From Shimia sp051201625 (lineage in GTDB: Bacteria; Pseudomonadota; Alphaproteobacteria; Rhodobacterales; Rhodobacteraceae): 64,000 bases of DNA. Within the stretch, counting starts at the first letter, position 1. Every line of letters starts with the position of its first letter. The translations under genes were made by a program, and so were the position numbers. This document shows positions 53,264-62,626 of the stretch, one piece after another. The notes below the pieces were generated by a model. The model was not told where the DNA came from and did not search any database. It saw only the letters and a list, made by a program, of their open reading frames with translations. The stretch spans positions 3,162,001-3,226,000 of the forward strand of contig NZ_CP179203.1 in assembly GCF_051201625.1 (NCBI RefSeq), read 5' to 3'.

Positions 53264-53305
53264 GTTTTTTCTCCCTTGGATATGACGTTCTGCCGCCAAC
53301 GTGGC

Positions 53306-53776
53306 TCAGAACAGAACCTCTCGCGGTGTGTATACTTTCAGTAGAATTGCGAAGAGGGCGTACATGACAGCCATAAAGGCTGTCGTGATTACAATGCGCT
53401 TCACCCAAGTCTTAACCTCCCAGTGAGAGGCCGGATCATAAAGGCTTAGCAAAATAAAGAAGGCAATTGATGTAGATGTGTAGAAGCCGAGTCCCTTGGC
53501 GGCAAAAAAGATATACACCAAGGTAACAGCGAGGCCCGGAAACAGATTGGTAAACTGTCTGATGGCGATACCGTGTCCAACTTTCGTCCAGCCGCAACAA
53601 GCCTTGGCAAAGGTCCAAATTGCGAGAACCACAAAAACAGACGAAATCAGTCGTGGAAAAAGAAATGCTTCGGACGGCTGTTGGGTGAAGCTCACAAAGG
53701 CAACCCAGACGCCCACAGCCGCGACAAAGCCCGATCCAATGATGTGCTGAACGCGCGGAAGAGAAGGTGTGCTCAT
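53306..53776 (-). CDS. tctB: Tripartite tricarboxylate transporter, small membrane subunit TctB
   Basis: The 156-aa protein has four membrane segments and the FPRLISSVFVVLAIWTF stretch of TctB. It overlaps the tctA gene by 4 bp (ATGA-type coupling) and lies before tctC. It belongs to the same transporter as the neighbouring TctA and TctC. It differs from the first TctB in the window, so the two transporters are not recent copies. Confidence 0.85.
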   Translation of the reverse strand: MSTPSLPRVQHIIGSGFVAAVGVWVAFVSFTQQPSEAFLFPRLISSVFVVLAIWTFAKACCGWTKVGHGIAIRQFTNLFPGLAVTLVYIFFAAKGLGFYTSTSIAFFILLSLYDPASHWEVKTWVKRIVITTAFMAVMYALFAILLKVYTPREVLF

Positions 53777-55284
53777 GTCATTATCTCCTCTTTTGAAGTG
53801 TAGCGGCGTGAGCGCATCTCCATATATGCAGAGTAAAGTATGGAGGCGACAACGACCGCGATCAGAAACAGGTTCAACCAGCCCAATAGGAAATATGGAG
53901 CCAAGCCGTCAGTCGCATTAGCGATCATACTGCCCTGAATGAAATTTGCCTCTGCAATTGGTCCTAAGATTAGTCCTAAAACCAGTGGCGCTGCAGAAAA
54001 ACCAAAGCGCTCCAAAAAGTACATAGTGACGCCAAGGCTCGCCATTACATAGACATCGCCCATTGATGACTGAACCGAGTAACTGCCAAACACCGCCAGA
54101 CCCAAAACGATTGCAGCCATCACACTTTGAGGCACTTGCGCAACACGAGCGGCAAGCCCAGCCACATAAAGACCAAAAACACACATCAGAAGCTGACCAA
54201 TCAACATTGAGTTAATAAAAGTCCAAGCTACATCAGGGTGATTATCAAAAAGGTCCGTACCCGGGAAGATTCCATGAATCAACAATCCTCCCAGAAGAAC
54301 GGCTGCTGTCGGCGATCCCGGAATGGACAATGTCAGAAGCGGAACAAGGCTAGGACCAACCATTGCATTATTTGCGCTCTCCGCAGCGATAACACCCTCG
54401 GGGTGCCCTGTGCCAAATTTTTCACTCGCCGTGCTAAATTTTTTTGATTGATCGTAGGCTACAAGCCCTGCAATCTGACCACCAACACCAGGTATCAGCC
54501 CTATGATGGACCCAACAATTGTGCCGATGCCCAACGCACGTTTGTTGCGCAATAATTCCAAGAAAGCACTGGAGATGGGGTGCTTTTGAACCTCAATCAC
54601 CTTAGCGCCATCGCTGTGACGGCCCTTTGCAAACATTGTGATAACTTGAGGGATCGCAAACAGGCCGATGAGTGCGGCAATAATATTGATACCACCCCCA
54701 AGGCTGGGGTGAAAAATGAACCGCTGCGTTCCCATTATATCATCAAAGCCAATGGTTGCGAGCCACAGCCCAATGCAACCCGAAAGTAGGCCTTTAACCA
54801 CAGATTTACTATCCAACGATCCAATAACGGTAACGCCAAGAAGGGCTAACCAAAACAGATGACTCGGCCCAAATGCTAACGCCCATTGAGCGAGAACAGG
54901 GGTCAGAAAAATTAGGAGCAGGACGCCAAAAACACCTCCAACCGCCGAAGCAAGAAAGCTGATTTGAAGTGCTTTCGCGCCTTCACCTTTTTGCGCCATG
55001 GTATGCCCATCAAGCGTCGTTGCGATGTTAGCAGGTGCGCCAGGTATTTTCAGCAGTATTGCGGAGACCGCTCCACCAGCCACCGTCGAGGTGTAAGCAG
55101 CTCCTAATAAAATCAATCCCTGCGCCGCCTCAAGTTGGAAGGTGAATGGGATCAATAATGCGACAGCCATCGTTGGCGACAAGCCCGGCGTTGCCCCGAG
55201 AATGAGGCCCCCGATGGTACCAATCATCAGTAAGCCAAAATTTATCGGCGTGAATACGTCCCCCATGTAAAGAAGGAATTCCAT
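53773..55284 (-). CDS. tctA: Tripartite tricarboxylate transporter, large membrane subunit TctA
   Basis: The 503-aa protein has about twelve membrane segments with the TctA loops GLILGATPGLSPTMAVALL and GLIPGVGGQIAGLVAYDQSK. It is the first gene of the operon tctA-tctB-tctC-sauS-sauT, transcribed away from a LacI-type gene 97 bp upstream. It is predicted to be the proton- or sodium-driven permease for the operon's substrate. Confidence 0.92.
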   Translation of the reverse strand: MEFLLYMGDVFTPINFGLLMIGTIGGLILGATPGLSPTMAVALLIPFTFQLEAAQGLILLGAAYTSTVAGGAVSAILLKIPGAPANIATTLDGHTMAQKGEGAKALQISFLASAVGGVFGVLLLIFLTPVLAQWALAFGPSHLFWLALLGVTVIGSLDSKSVVKGLLSGCIGLWLATIGFDDIMGTQRFIFHPSLGGGINIIAALIGLFAIPQVITMFAKGRHSDGAKVIEVQKHPISSAFLELLRNKRALGIGTIVGSIIGLIPGVGGQIAGLVAYDQSKKFSTASEKFGTGHPEGVIAAESANNAMVGPSLVPLLTLSIPGSPTAAVLLGGLLIHGIFPGTDLFDNHPDVAWTFINSMLIGQLLMCVFGLYVAGLAARVAQVPQSVMAAIVLGLAVFGSYSVQSSMGDVYVMASLGVTMYFLERFGFSAAPLVLGLILGPIAEANFIQGSMIANATDGLAPYFLLGWLNLFLIAVVVASILYSAYMEMRSRRYTSKEEIMT

Positions 55285-55330
55285 AAAAACAGCCCCTCTA
55301 GAATTTTGGCTTGACCATTAACGCTAAACA

Positions 55331-55358
55331 ATGAAAATAGTTTTGCAAATGTTTTCAT
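55331..55358. promoter_or_regulatory. Candidate operator between tctA and the LacI-type gene
   Basis: ATGAAAA (55331-55337) and TTTTCAT (55352-55358) are perfect 7-bp inverted arms 14 bp apart, with a TTTGCAAA palindrome inside. The site lies between the divergent tctA and regulator starts, the expected place for a LacI-family operator. The unusual arm spacing keeps this tentative. Confidence 0.45.
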
Positions 55359-55381
55359 AAATAGGTAATTTTTCATTTTAA

Positions 55382-56434
55382 ATGTCTGTTAAAAAACATA
55401 AAAAAGCTGATATTCATTCAGTTGCAAGGTCAGCGCGGGTATCACCATCTTCAGTCTCAAGATACTTCAATCATCCGGAGATGTTAAAATCGGACACCCG
55501 AAAAAAGATTGATTCTGCAGTACGTCGTACGGGCTACATCAGAAATCGTGCTGCTCAAACGATCCATGGAATTAGATCGGGCACAATTGGAGTTCTTATA
55601 CCAACGCTCGATCACACCATCTTTGCGGAAGTTGTACAGGCTTTCTCTGAAACAGTCGCGGCGCAAGGCTTCACAATTTTGCTCGCCTCACACGGTTACG
55701 ATCTACAACGAGAATACTCTATTTTGCGGAAATTTCTCGAACACCGTGTCGATGGCGTGGTGCTGACTGGGCTAGAACATGATAGTGCGGTGTTTCAGCT
55801 GCTTGAAAGTCAGGACATTCCGTGTGTGCTCATGTGGAACTTTGCAAAGCATTCACGCTACCCATCGATTGGGGCTGATAACGACATGGCAGGAAAAATG
55901 GTAGCCGAACACGTTCTGTCGCTCGGCCACAAACGGGTCGCATGTATGTTTCCGCCGACGGTAGGGAATGATCGGGCACGAGCCAGACGCGCAACCATTT
56001 TGGACACATTGCAAGCTGCTAAGATTACGGTTCCAGACGAGTGGATTTTACAAACCGTGTACAGTATCTCAGCGTCCAAAAATGATGCGATGAAACTTTT
56101 TACGCAGAAAGTTCGGCCAACAGCCCTCATATGCGGCAATGATATACTTGCAACCGGATCTCTGTATGGGGCAAAAGCTTCCGGTCTTAGCGTACCCGAG
56201 GACATTTCCATTGTCGGGATTGGCGATTTTAAGGGGTCATCCGAAATCGAGCCCGCACTAACTACAGTCAGACTACCCGCGAAATTGATTGGTCAGGCAG
56301 CTGGCAAACAACTCGCCGAGGCGATTACTGGCTCAACGGAAGATGTTGGGAAGAGTCTACATTGCGCCCCTAAACTCATCATCCGCCAATCAAGCGCCTG
56401 CATACAACACACAAAAGTTCGTCGCGGCCAATGA
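55382..56434 (+). CDS. LacI-family regulator of the sulfoacetate-type operon
   Basis: The 350-aa protein has the LacI layout: HTH ADIHSVARSARVSPSSVSRY at the N-terminus (about residues 9-28), hinge RNRAAQTIHG, and a sugar-binding-protein-like effector domain (GTIGVLIPTLDHTIFAEVV to GIGDFKGSSEIEPALTTV). It is divergent from the tctABC-sauST operon and presumably controls it. No clear ribosome site precedes the ATG, and the HTH begins so close to it that no later start is possible; translation may be weak or leaderless. Effector unknown. Confidence 0.87.
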   Translation: MSVKKHKKADIHSVARSARVSPSSVSRYFNHPEMLKSDTRKKIDSAVRRTGYIRNRAAQTIHGIRSGTIGVLIPTLDHTIFAEVVQAFSETVAAQGFTILLASHGYDLQREYSILRKFLEHRVDGVVLTGLEHDSAVFQLLESQDIPCVLMWNFAKHSRYPSIGADNDMAGKMVAEHVLSLGHKRVACMFPPTVGNDRARARRATILDTLQAAKITVPDEWILQTVYSISASKNDAMKLFTQKVRPTALICGNDILATGSLYGAKASGLSVPEDISIVGIGDFKGSSEIEPALTTVRLPAKLIGQAAGKQLAEAITGSTEDVGKSLHCAPKLIIRQSSACIQHTKVRRGQ

Positions 56435-57049
56435 AAGAAATCGCGAGTATCCTTTGATATGAAGCTACAGCGTCAAGTATTCTAAAAGCTCAGATTTCGG
56501 AGGCCGCACAATATAGAGTTACAAGTCTACCGCCAGAAGATTTCCTGAAAGATCCAAGAAAATACAATTTTGGGCCTTAATTAAAATGTAACGCACCCTC
56601 CTAACACATCTAGTTTCCCATGAGAAAATAATCTCTCCAACACGGATGAAAAATTAATTCTTTGCGCAACACTCACGAATGAAAACTGATCTTGAAAAAA
56701 TGAAATGATTAAACTCCATAAGTTTTTGGATGGGGTTCAATCTCTAAAAAAGATTCCAAGTAGAATTGAGTCTCTAATCATCAGAGAGGCAAACGGCTTG
56801 ACTTTAGGGGATATCAATCGTCAAAATTTCTCATCACCCAACTCTTATGAGCAGAATTATCAAACAAAAATTGATTGCAACAAGACTGGTGGTAGCTTCA
56901 GCACAATTATGACCAGCCATAAAATTAACTTCAGAGCATTCTCGAAGCGCATTTAAAACTTTTCTGACCAAAAATAAGCTTGCTGTTTTTTCACAGTCGT
57001 TGTCTTCAAGTAGGCAGAAAGTTTGTGCAGCAACAGGAAGATAAAAATA
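56435..57049. other. A/T-rich gene-poor region
   Basis: An 83-aa frame at 56705-56956 lacks a ribosome site and resembles nothing known to me. No hairpin terminator was found after the LacI-type gene. Confidence 0.35.
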
Positions 57050-57322
57050 ATGCTCTTTAATCCCGAGAACCATACCCGAAGTAAACAGCATAAGAAAATT
57101 TTTGCGTATTGTGAACTGACATATACGATAGTTGATTTTTCCGCGGCATCGCTCTTCGTGGTTGGGAGCATATTATTTTTCAATGACGCAACCGTCGATG
57201 CTGGAACATGGATGTTCCTGATAGGATCAATCTTTTTTGGTTTACGGCCCTCAATCAAACTTGTCCGCGAACTGGCCTACCTACGGATCAAAGACTATAA
57301 TGATGTAGCTAAAAATCTTTAG
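57050..57322 (+). CDS. YrhK-like domain membrane protein
   Basis: The 90-aa protein from the ATG at 57050 (AGGAAG site 9 nt upstream) has two membrane segments (VDFSAASLFVVGSILFF and AGTWMFLIGSIFFGLRPSI) followed by a basic tail, the pattern of the YrhK-like family. The function of the family is not known. It stands alone on the plus strand. Confidence 0.72.
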   Translation: MLFNPENHTRSKQHKKIFAYCELTYTIVDFSAASLFVVGSILFFNDATVDAGTWMFLIGSIFFGLRPSIKLVRELAYLRIKDYNDVAKNL

Positions 57323-57721
57323 CAGCTCGTATTTGAAGTGAGAGAATTGGATGCCTTACTTTTGCTCTTAGGCTAATGATGTTAAAATCGCATCAAACTG
57401 GACGACAAATTGGGATTGTTTTTCATTTAACATCTGTCGTTTGAGTTCAACTTCAGAGACAAACTATGAAGCCTAGATTGTGTCTCACGAAATTGATCAA
57501 CACTTCATGGCTTGGATAAAGGCGGGCGTCATGTCACCGCCAGTCATACCATACGCTAATGACAACAATTTGCTATTAAACTTGCAAATCCTCATTACCT
57601 TCAAAATCTAGAAACTGTTCCCATAAAATTAATTTTTTGGGCTCACTCGTTTGGTCGCACTCATAAATAGAAATTAGGACATGGTTCGTTCGGTGTATCT
57701 CGAACCTAAAACCCGCACCCA
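57323..57721. other. Gene-poor region
   Basis: About 400 bp between the convergent YrhK-like and acr3 genes. No gene, hairpin or repeat recognised. Confidence 0.4.
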
Positions 57722-58774
57722 TTAACTCGGAAACCAACTTCTCGTTCTGTTGGCAAAAGCCACAAGCGACAACATGACAGGAACCTCAACCAGCACACCA
57801 ACTACTGTTGCCAATGCTGCTCCTGACCCGAGGCCAAACAAAGAGATTGCTACTGCCACGGCCAATTCAAAAAAATTCGATGTGCCAATCATTGCGCAAG
57901 GCGCAGCTACGTTAAAAGGCACCTTCCAAATACGAGCCCAGCCGTAAGCCAAGAAAAAAATCCCGTAAGACTGAAGCAAAAGCGGAATCGCAATGAGTAG
58001 GATAACCATAGGTTGATTAAGAATAATCTGCCCCTGGAGTCCAAAAAGCAAAACTACTGTTCCTAGCAAACCGGAGATCGAAAACGGCGTTATCCTCGCT
58101 TTGAAAGTCTTAACTGCATCCTCGCCACCTTGCTTGACCAACTTGCTGCGCGTTGTGAAGCCCGCAACTAACGGAAGCAGCACATATAGTACTACGGACA
58201 AGATCAGGGTTCCCCAAGGCACCTCAATGTCGGTTACACCGAGGAGAAGCGCGATAATTGGTGCAAACGCAAACACCATGATCACGTCATTCAAACTGAC
58301 TTGCACAAGAGTATATGTTGGATCACCACGGGTTAGATTGGACCAGACAAAAACCATGGCTGTACAGGGCGCAGCTCCTAACAGGATCAAACCAGCAAGA
58401 TAAGACTGCGCGTCATCCGGCGGAATTATTCCGGCGTAAAAGTAGCTGAAAAACAAAACGCCGAGACCGGCCATGGTGAATGGTTTGATAAGCCAGTTTA
58501 CCACAAGTGTGATGATTATTCCCTTTGGTCGGTCTCCAATCTTATTTAACACGCCAAAATCAACGCCAACCATCATCGGGTAAATCATCGTCCAGATCAG
58601 AAGTGCCACAGGCAAGTTGACAGACATTATCTCTAAACTAGCCAACACCCCAAATAACTTTGGGAACAAATTACCCAGTATCAACCCTGCAGCGATAGCC
58701 AAAGCCACCCAAATCGATAAAAGCCGCTCAAAAGTGCCTAGCCCTGCCTCAGCTTGCTCTGCATTATTACCCAT
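57722..58774 (-). CDS. acr3: ACR3-family arsenite efflux transporter
   Basis: The 350-aa protein has about ten membrane segments and the ACR3 signature GAAPCTAMVFVWSNLTRGD with the conserved Cys, plus the C-terminal MIGTSNFFELAVAVAISLFG (shown in part). It exports arsenite using the proton-motive force. No arsR, arsC or arsH gene is adjacent, which is unusual, because acr3 normally lies in an ars operon. A 42-codon minus frame just upstream (58971-59099) is not recognisable as any of them. Confidence 0.9.
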   Translation of the reverse strand: MGNNAEQAEAGLGTFERLLSIWVALAIAAGLILGNLFPKLFGVLASLEIMSVNLPVALLIWTMIYPMMVGVDFGVLNKIGDRPKGIIITLVVNWLIKPFTMAGLGVLFFSYFYAGIIPPDDAQSYLAGLILLGAAPCTAMVFVWSNLTRGDPTYTLVQVSLNDVIMVFAFAPIIALLLGVTDIEVPWGTLILSVVLYVLLPLVAGFTTRSKLVKQGGEDAVKTFKARITPFSISGLLGTVVLLFGLQGQIILNQPMVILLIAIPLLLQSYGIFFLAYGWARIWKVPFNVAAPCAMIGTSNFFELAVAVAISLFGLGSGAALATVVGVLVEVPVMLSLVAFANRTRSWFPS

Positions 58775-59255
58775 TCAGTCCTCGTTTTTATATGTCTTCG
58801 ACCCACCATAAGCGCTAACTATGAAGACAAGGTGTCCAAAAATGAATTGTTCTTCACAACCTTCTTCACGACACCCTACTGTTTGCGCTCGTGTTCTTTG
58901 AATTTCGAAAACAGACTGGCACTGCTCTCATTGACTGCCACAACATTTTCGCAAGAGAAAAATCGAGAATTCATTTATTCAATTTCTGTCTGCTAAATAT
59001 TGAGTCTTTAGCCCTTGGCGCATCTTGCGCACCAGCCCCACAATTGGCAACACTGTCAACTTGGGAGGCAAGCGCGTTTAATGCAGTTTTCTTTCCCATA
59101 TTTCATGAACTACGGATCTGTGAACTTTAAACAAACAGTTCTTGAATTGCTAAAATGAAATTGTTTAACATTCGCGCGTTACATGTATCTGACAAGCATC
59201 TGAACTCAATTTTCTGCTTTGCGCTCACCCAAGTCACTTTTTTCTCGAATTGCTC
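58775..59255. other. Gene-poor region upstream of acr3
   Basis: About 480 bp. The small minus-strand frame at 58971-59099 (starts MGKKTALNALASQ) has no ribosome site and no recognisable family. The place where an arsR gene would be expected holds none. Confidence 0.4.
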
Positions 59256-60209
59256 ATGAACCTGTTAACACTTTTTATTTTGACCATTGGCTTGTTACTG
59301 CTGAGAACAAACATGTTGGTACGGCGTGTTGAACGTGCTGCCCCACCGACGTGATGTTATCAGTGTGTTTCTGGCGGACAAATACATTACGTGGCTTGCG
59401 GGCCTGAACAGGCACAACCAGTGATCCTGGTACACGGTCTTGCCGGAAATTTAAACCACTTTACCTACGCAATGACTAGCTTGTTAGCACCACAGTTTCG
59501 CGTCATCGCATTAGACCGACCCGGGTCTGGCTATTCTCTGCGTCACGTTAAGACGCAAACTTGTTTAGAGGATCAGGCCGCAATGATATGGGACTTCCTC
59601 GACGGGATAGGCGTCACGAAACCGCTCTTAGTCGGACATTCTCTTGGCGGTGCAATTGTGCTGGAAATGGCCTTGCAACGCCCAGACGCGCCTGCGGCCT
59701 TGGCATTGCTCAGTCCCGCAACACAGCCTCAGCCTGAAGTTTCCAAGATTTTGCAGCCGTTCGTTTTAAAACCACCTTGGCTGCTTTGTGCGCTGGTTCA
59801 CATAATCATTTCACCTGCGGCAAGGCTTCTGCAGCAGAGAATTATGCAAAGAGCCTTTGCCCCAGAGCCTGTACCAAATAAGTTTTTGATTAATGGTGGA
59901 GGAATACTTACGTGGCGCCCGAAAGCATTCATCTCAGCCTCATCAGATCTGACAGGGACACGCTCGGATCTGAAACACCTTGCCGCACGCTACGGTACGG
60001 ACCTTCGCGCACCCGGTGCAATTCTCTTTGGAGAAGAGGATCCTATTCTGTGTCCAGCGCATCACGGCGTACCAATGGAGAATTATGGCTATGCATTGAG
60101 CCTACTGCCAAAAAGAGGCCACATGATTCCTCTTACAGCACCCGAAGCTTGTGTTGCTTTCATCAAAGATATTGCGGAGCGGTCTGGATTACGCGGCACT
60201 GTGGATTAG
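59256..60209 (+). pseudogene. Alpha/beta hydrolase with in-frame TGA at codon 33
   Basis: An ATG at 59256 opens a frame with an N-terminal membrane anchor (MNLLTLFILTIGLLLL) and RRVERAAPPT, then TGA (59352-59354), then continues without another stop: GGQIHYVACG, ILVHGLAGNLNHF, nucleophile elbow LLVGHSLGGAIVLE, acid LFGEEDPI and His in LPKRGHMIPL. The family has Gly about where TGA stands, so one base change (GGA to TGA) would restore it. Without the N-terminus, a GTG at 59391 could start a 272-aa product, but it has no ribosome site. Its last 4 bp overlap the convergent Lrp-type gene. Confidence 0.75.
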
Positions 60210-60682
60210 CCGTACACATCTAGCGGGCGATCTTCTAACATGGTTTCCATTGAAAAATACCCAGTGACGGTATCCATCTCGTAGCCAGTGGTTAGCTGAC
60301 GGTATACTGCATCATACCCCGACATGCCACGCGTTATGATCTTGAGCATATAATCCCAGTCGCCACCAATCCGATGCAGTTCCGCCACCTGTGGTAAACG
60401 CGCCACGTGTTTACGAAAGCCTTCTGCCCATTCAACAGAGTGGTTTCTCGTCCGCACCATCACAAACACTGTTAGGTCAAGGCCAAGAGACTGTGCATCC
60501 AGACGCATGCGGGACCCGTGCAAAATACCGTTTTCTTCCAACCTCTTCAAACGCCGCCAAAGCGCATTCTGGGACAAACCGACTCGTTCTGCGATTCCCC
60601 TTTGCGACAAAGATGCATCTCGTTGCAATAAATCTAAAATACGTCGATCAATATTGTCTATTTTTTCTTTCATATCGTTCAA
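60206..60682 (-). CDS. Lrp/AsnC-family regulator
   Basis: The 158-aa protein has an N-terminal HTH (LSQRGIAERVGLSQNALWRR) and a C-terminal RAM effector domain (FVMVRTRNHSVEWAEGF to GYFSMETMLED). Proteins of this kind sense amino acids. It is divergent from the class V aminotransferase gene 99 bp away and probably controls it. An internal start at codon 4 (MKEKIDN) is possible. Confidence 0.88.
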   Translation of the reverse strand: MNDMKEKIDNIDRRILDLLQRDASLSQRGIAERVGLSQNALWRRLKRLEENGILHGSRMRLDAQSLGLDLTVFVMVRTRNHSVEWAEGFRKHVARLPQVAELHRIGGDWDYMLKIITRGMSGYDAVYRQLTTGYEMDTVTGYFSMETMLEDRPLDVYG

Positions 60683-60781
60683 ATGAACTATTTTTTATCG
60701 AAATTCAATATCAAAAAGGATTTCTTATTACCACGTGTCAGCGTATTTTGTAGGCACGTCATGCACCAAACGAGGGATCTC

Positions 60782-62188
60782 ATGTCACATCAACAAAATG
60801 CATTCGATCAATTTTACGATCAACTCAACCTACATCACGACCCACTTGAAGGTTTGCGGACTGGGCTTATCGGCAGAGATGCGTCAATTGAGACACCTTT
60901 TGGTGCTCAAAAGTTGATATACGCCGACTATGTGGCCTCTGGACGTGCTTTACGCCAAGTTGAAGAGTTCGTGTTGGAAAATGTTCTGCCCTACTATGCC
61001 AACAGTCACACAGAAGCCTCCTTTTGTGGTGCGCACACAACCAAACTGCGAGAGAACGCAAGGCGCGTGATCGCACGTTTAATTGGTGCGCACGAGCAGG
61101 AGCACGCTGTAATCTTCTCTGGTGCAGGTGCGACCACGGCCCTCAATCAATTAGTGCATATTCTGGATGTAGCGGAAGGTACGACCGTTCTAGTTGGCCC
61201 GTACGAACACCATTCCAACCTTTTGCCCTGGCGCGAAAGCGGAGCTAAAGTGATCGAGATCCCAGAAGGCAGAGAAGCCGGTCCAGATTTGAAAGCGTTG
61301 AAAGATGCACTGATTACGCACTGTGATACCGGTCCAGTCGTAGTCGCAATGAGCGCGGCCGCCAATGTCACAGGTGTTTGTCCCGACGTCACAGCAATCA
61401 CCCGACTAGTAAAAAAGTATGGTGGTGTCATTGTTTGGGACTACGCCGGTGGCGCCCCATATCTGGAAATGAACATGAACTTGGGCCAAAACGCTGAAAT
61501 CGACGCCATCGTTTTCTCCGGTCATAAGTTCATCGGTGGCCCAGGAGCTAGCGGTGTTCTAGTCCTGCGTCGAGATGCAGTACGCAGCACGGTGCCATAT
61601 CGACCAGGCGGTGGCACGGTGAGGTTCGTGAACGCCCATCAGCACGACTATGTTGCCAAGCTCGAACAGCGTGAAGAAGGAGGCACACCTAACGTCGTGG
61701 GCGACATCCGCGTTGCGCTGGTCATGATTGTCAAAGAAATAATAGGTCAAGACCGGCTCAATGCACGCAACAATTCCCTCTCAGAGCGCGCGTTCGCGGC
61801 CTGGGGCGATCATCCAAACATCCGGTTGTTGGCATCAGAGCGCAAAACGCGCCTACCGATCTTGTCATTTGTGCCCGTAACTTCACGTGGCCAACGGATC
61901 GATCACAATGCCTTCACCCGCGCCCTCTCAGAGCGCTTTGGCATTCAGGCTCGCGGTGGATGTTCTTGTGCTGGTCCTTACGTGCACAACTTGCTGGATA
62001 TCGACAACTCCACATCAACCCAAATTCGTGAGGACATCCTCCAAGGCAGCACCCTCACGAAACCCGGGTTCGTTCGTTTAAATCTGAGCGTATTGAAGAC
62101 AGACGAGACTGTCGACTTCATCCTATCATCAGTTTCAAAGCTTGCGACAGACTGGGACGAGTTGGTCGGAGACAAACGCGCCGCCTAA
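60782..62188 (+). CDS. Class V aminotransferase, cysteine-desulfurase-like
   Basis: From the ATG at 60782 (GAGGGA site 5 nt upstream) the PLP enzyme is 468 aa. It has the pattern of the Csd/SufS fold: ANSHTEASFCGAHTTKLRE near the N-terminus, the PLP region VWDYAGGAPY, Schiff-base Lys in FSGHKFIGGPGASG, and the C-terminal GGCSCAGPYVHNLL. The exact reaction is unclear; no suf or isc genes are near, and the divergent Lrp-type regulator points to amino-acid metabolism. The frame is open to 60683. Confidence 0.82.
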   Translation: MSHQQNAFDQFYDQLNLHHDPLEGLRTGLIGRDASIETPFGAQKLIYADYVASGRALRQVEEFVLENVLPYYANSHTEASFCGAHTTKLRENARRVIARLIGAHEQEHAVIFSGAGATTALNQLVHILDVAEGTTVLVGPYEHHSNLLPWRESGAKVIEIPEGREAGPDLKALKDALITHCDTGPVVVAMSAAANVTGVCPDVTAITRLVKKYGGVIVWDYAGGAPYLEMNMNLGQNAEIDAIVFSGHKFIGGPGASGVLVLRRDAVRSTVPYRPGGGTVRFVNAHQHDYVAKLEQREEGGTPNVVGDIRVALVMIVKEIIGQDRLNARNNSLSERAFAAWGDHPNIRLLASERKTRLPILSFVPVTSRGQRIDHNAFTRALSERFGIQARGGCSCAGPYVHNLLDIDNSTSTQIREDILQGSTLTKPGFVRLNLSVLKTDETVDFILSSVSKLATDWDELVGDKRAA

Positions 62189-62616
62189 GTCGTTGGTTTG
62201 CGATATTTGAACGCACCAGAACCACGTGCAATGATTTCACCGGTTTCATCCAAAATTGTGGCTTCGGCAAAAAATGTACTTTTGCCGCCGCCAGTCGTCT
62301 TACCCTCGGCAATCAAAATATGACCTCTGGGGCGTGATAGAAAATTGACCGTCAATGAAAGGGTCAATGCTAGATTTTTACTATTAGGATCGCCAGTAAA
62401 ACAACCCGCATAGCCCATCACAGTGTCCAGAAGAGTGGCGTAAATACCGCCATGCGGAATACCCGCTCGATTCATCAGGAAATGTTCAATCGGAAGTCTG
62501 AGTCGCGCATATCCAGTTTCCCAGTGCGTCAAACTGAATCCGAGGTGCTTCTGCAAGGCGTAGGGATCTTCTTCAAGCAGTGGGTCAAGTGGAGCGTATG
62601 TCATGGACTCTGGCAT
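62185..62616 (-). CDS. PaaI-family thioesterase
   Basis: The 143-aa single hotdog protein has the PaaI motif NRAGIPHGGIYATLLDTVMG, with the His-Gly-Gly of the active site, and a second conserved stretch LTVNFLSRP. It hydrolyses acyl-CoA thioesters. Its last 4 bp overlap the convergent aminotransferase gene. It follows the SDR gene by 10 bp in an operon with that gene and a phosphotransferase. Confidence 0.86.
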   Translation of the reverse strand: MPESMTYAPLDPLLEEDPYALQKHLGFSLTHWETGYARLRLPIEHFLMNRAGIPHGGIYATLLDTVMGYAGCFTGDPNSKNLALTLSLTVNFLSRPRGHILIAEGKTTGGGKSTFFAEATILDETGEIIARGSGAFKYRKPTT

Positions 62617-62626
62617 GCCCGAGAGT

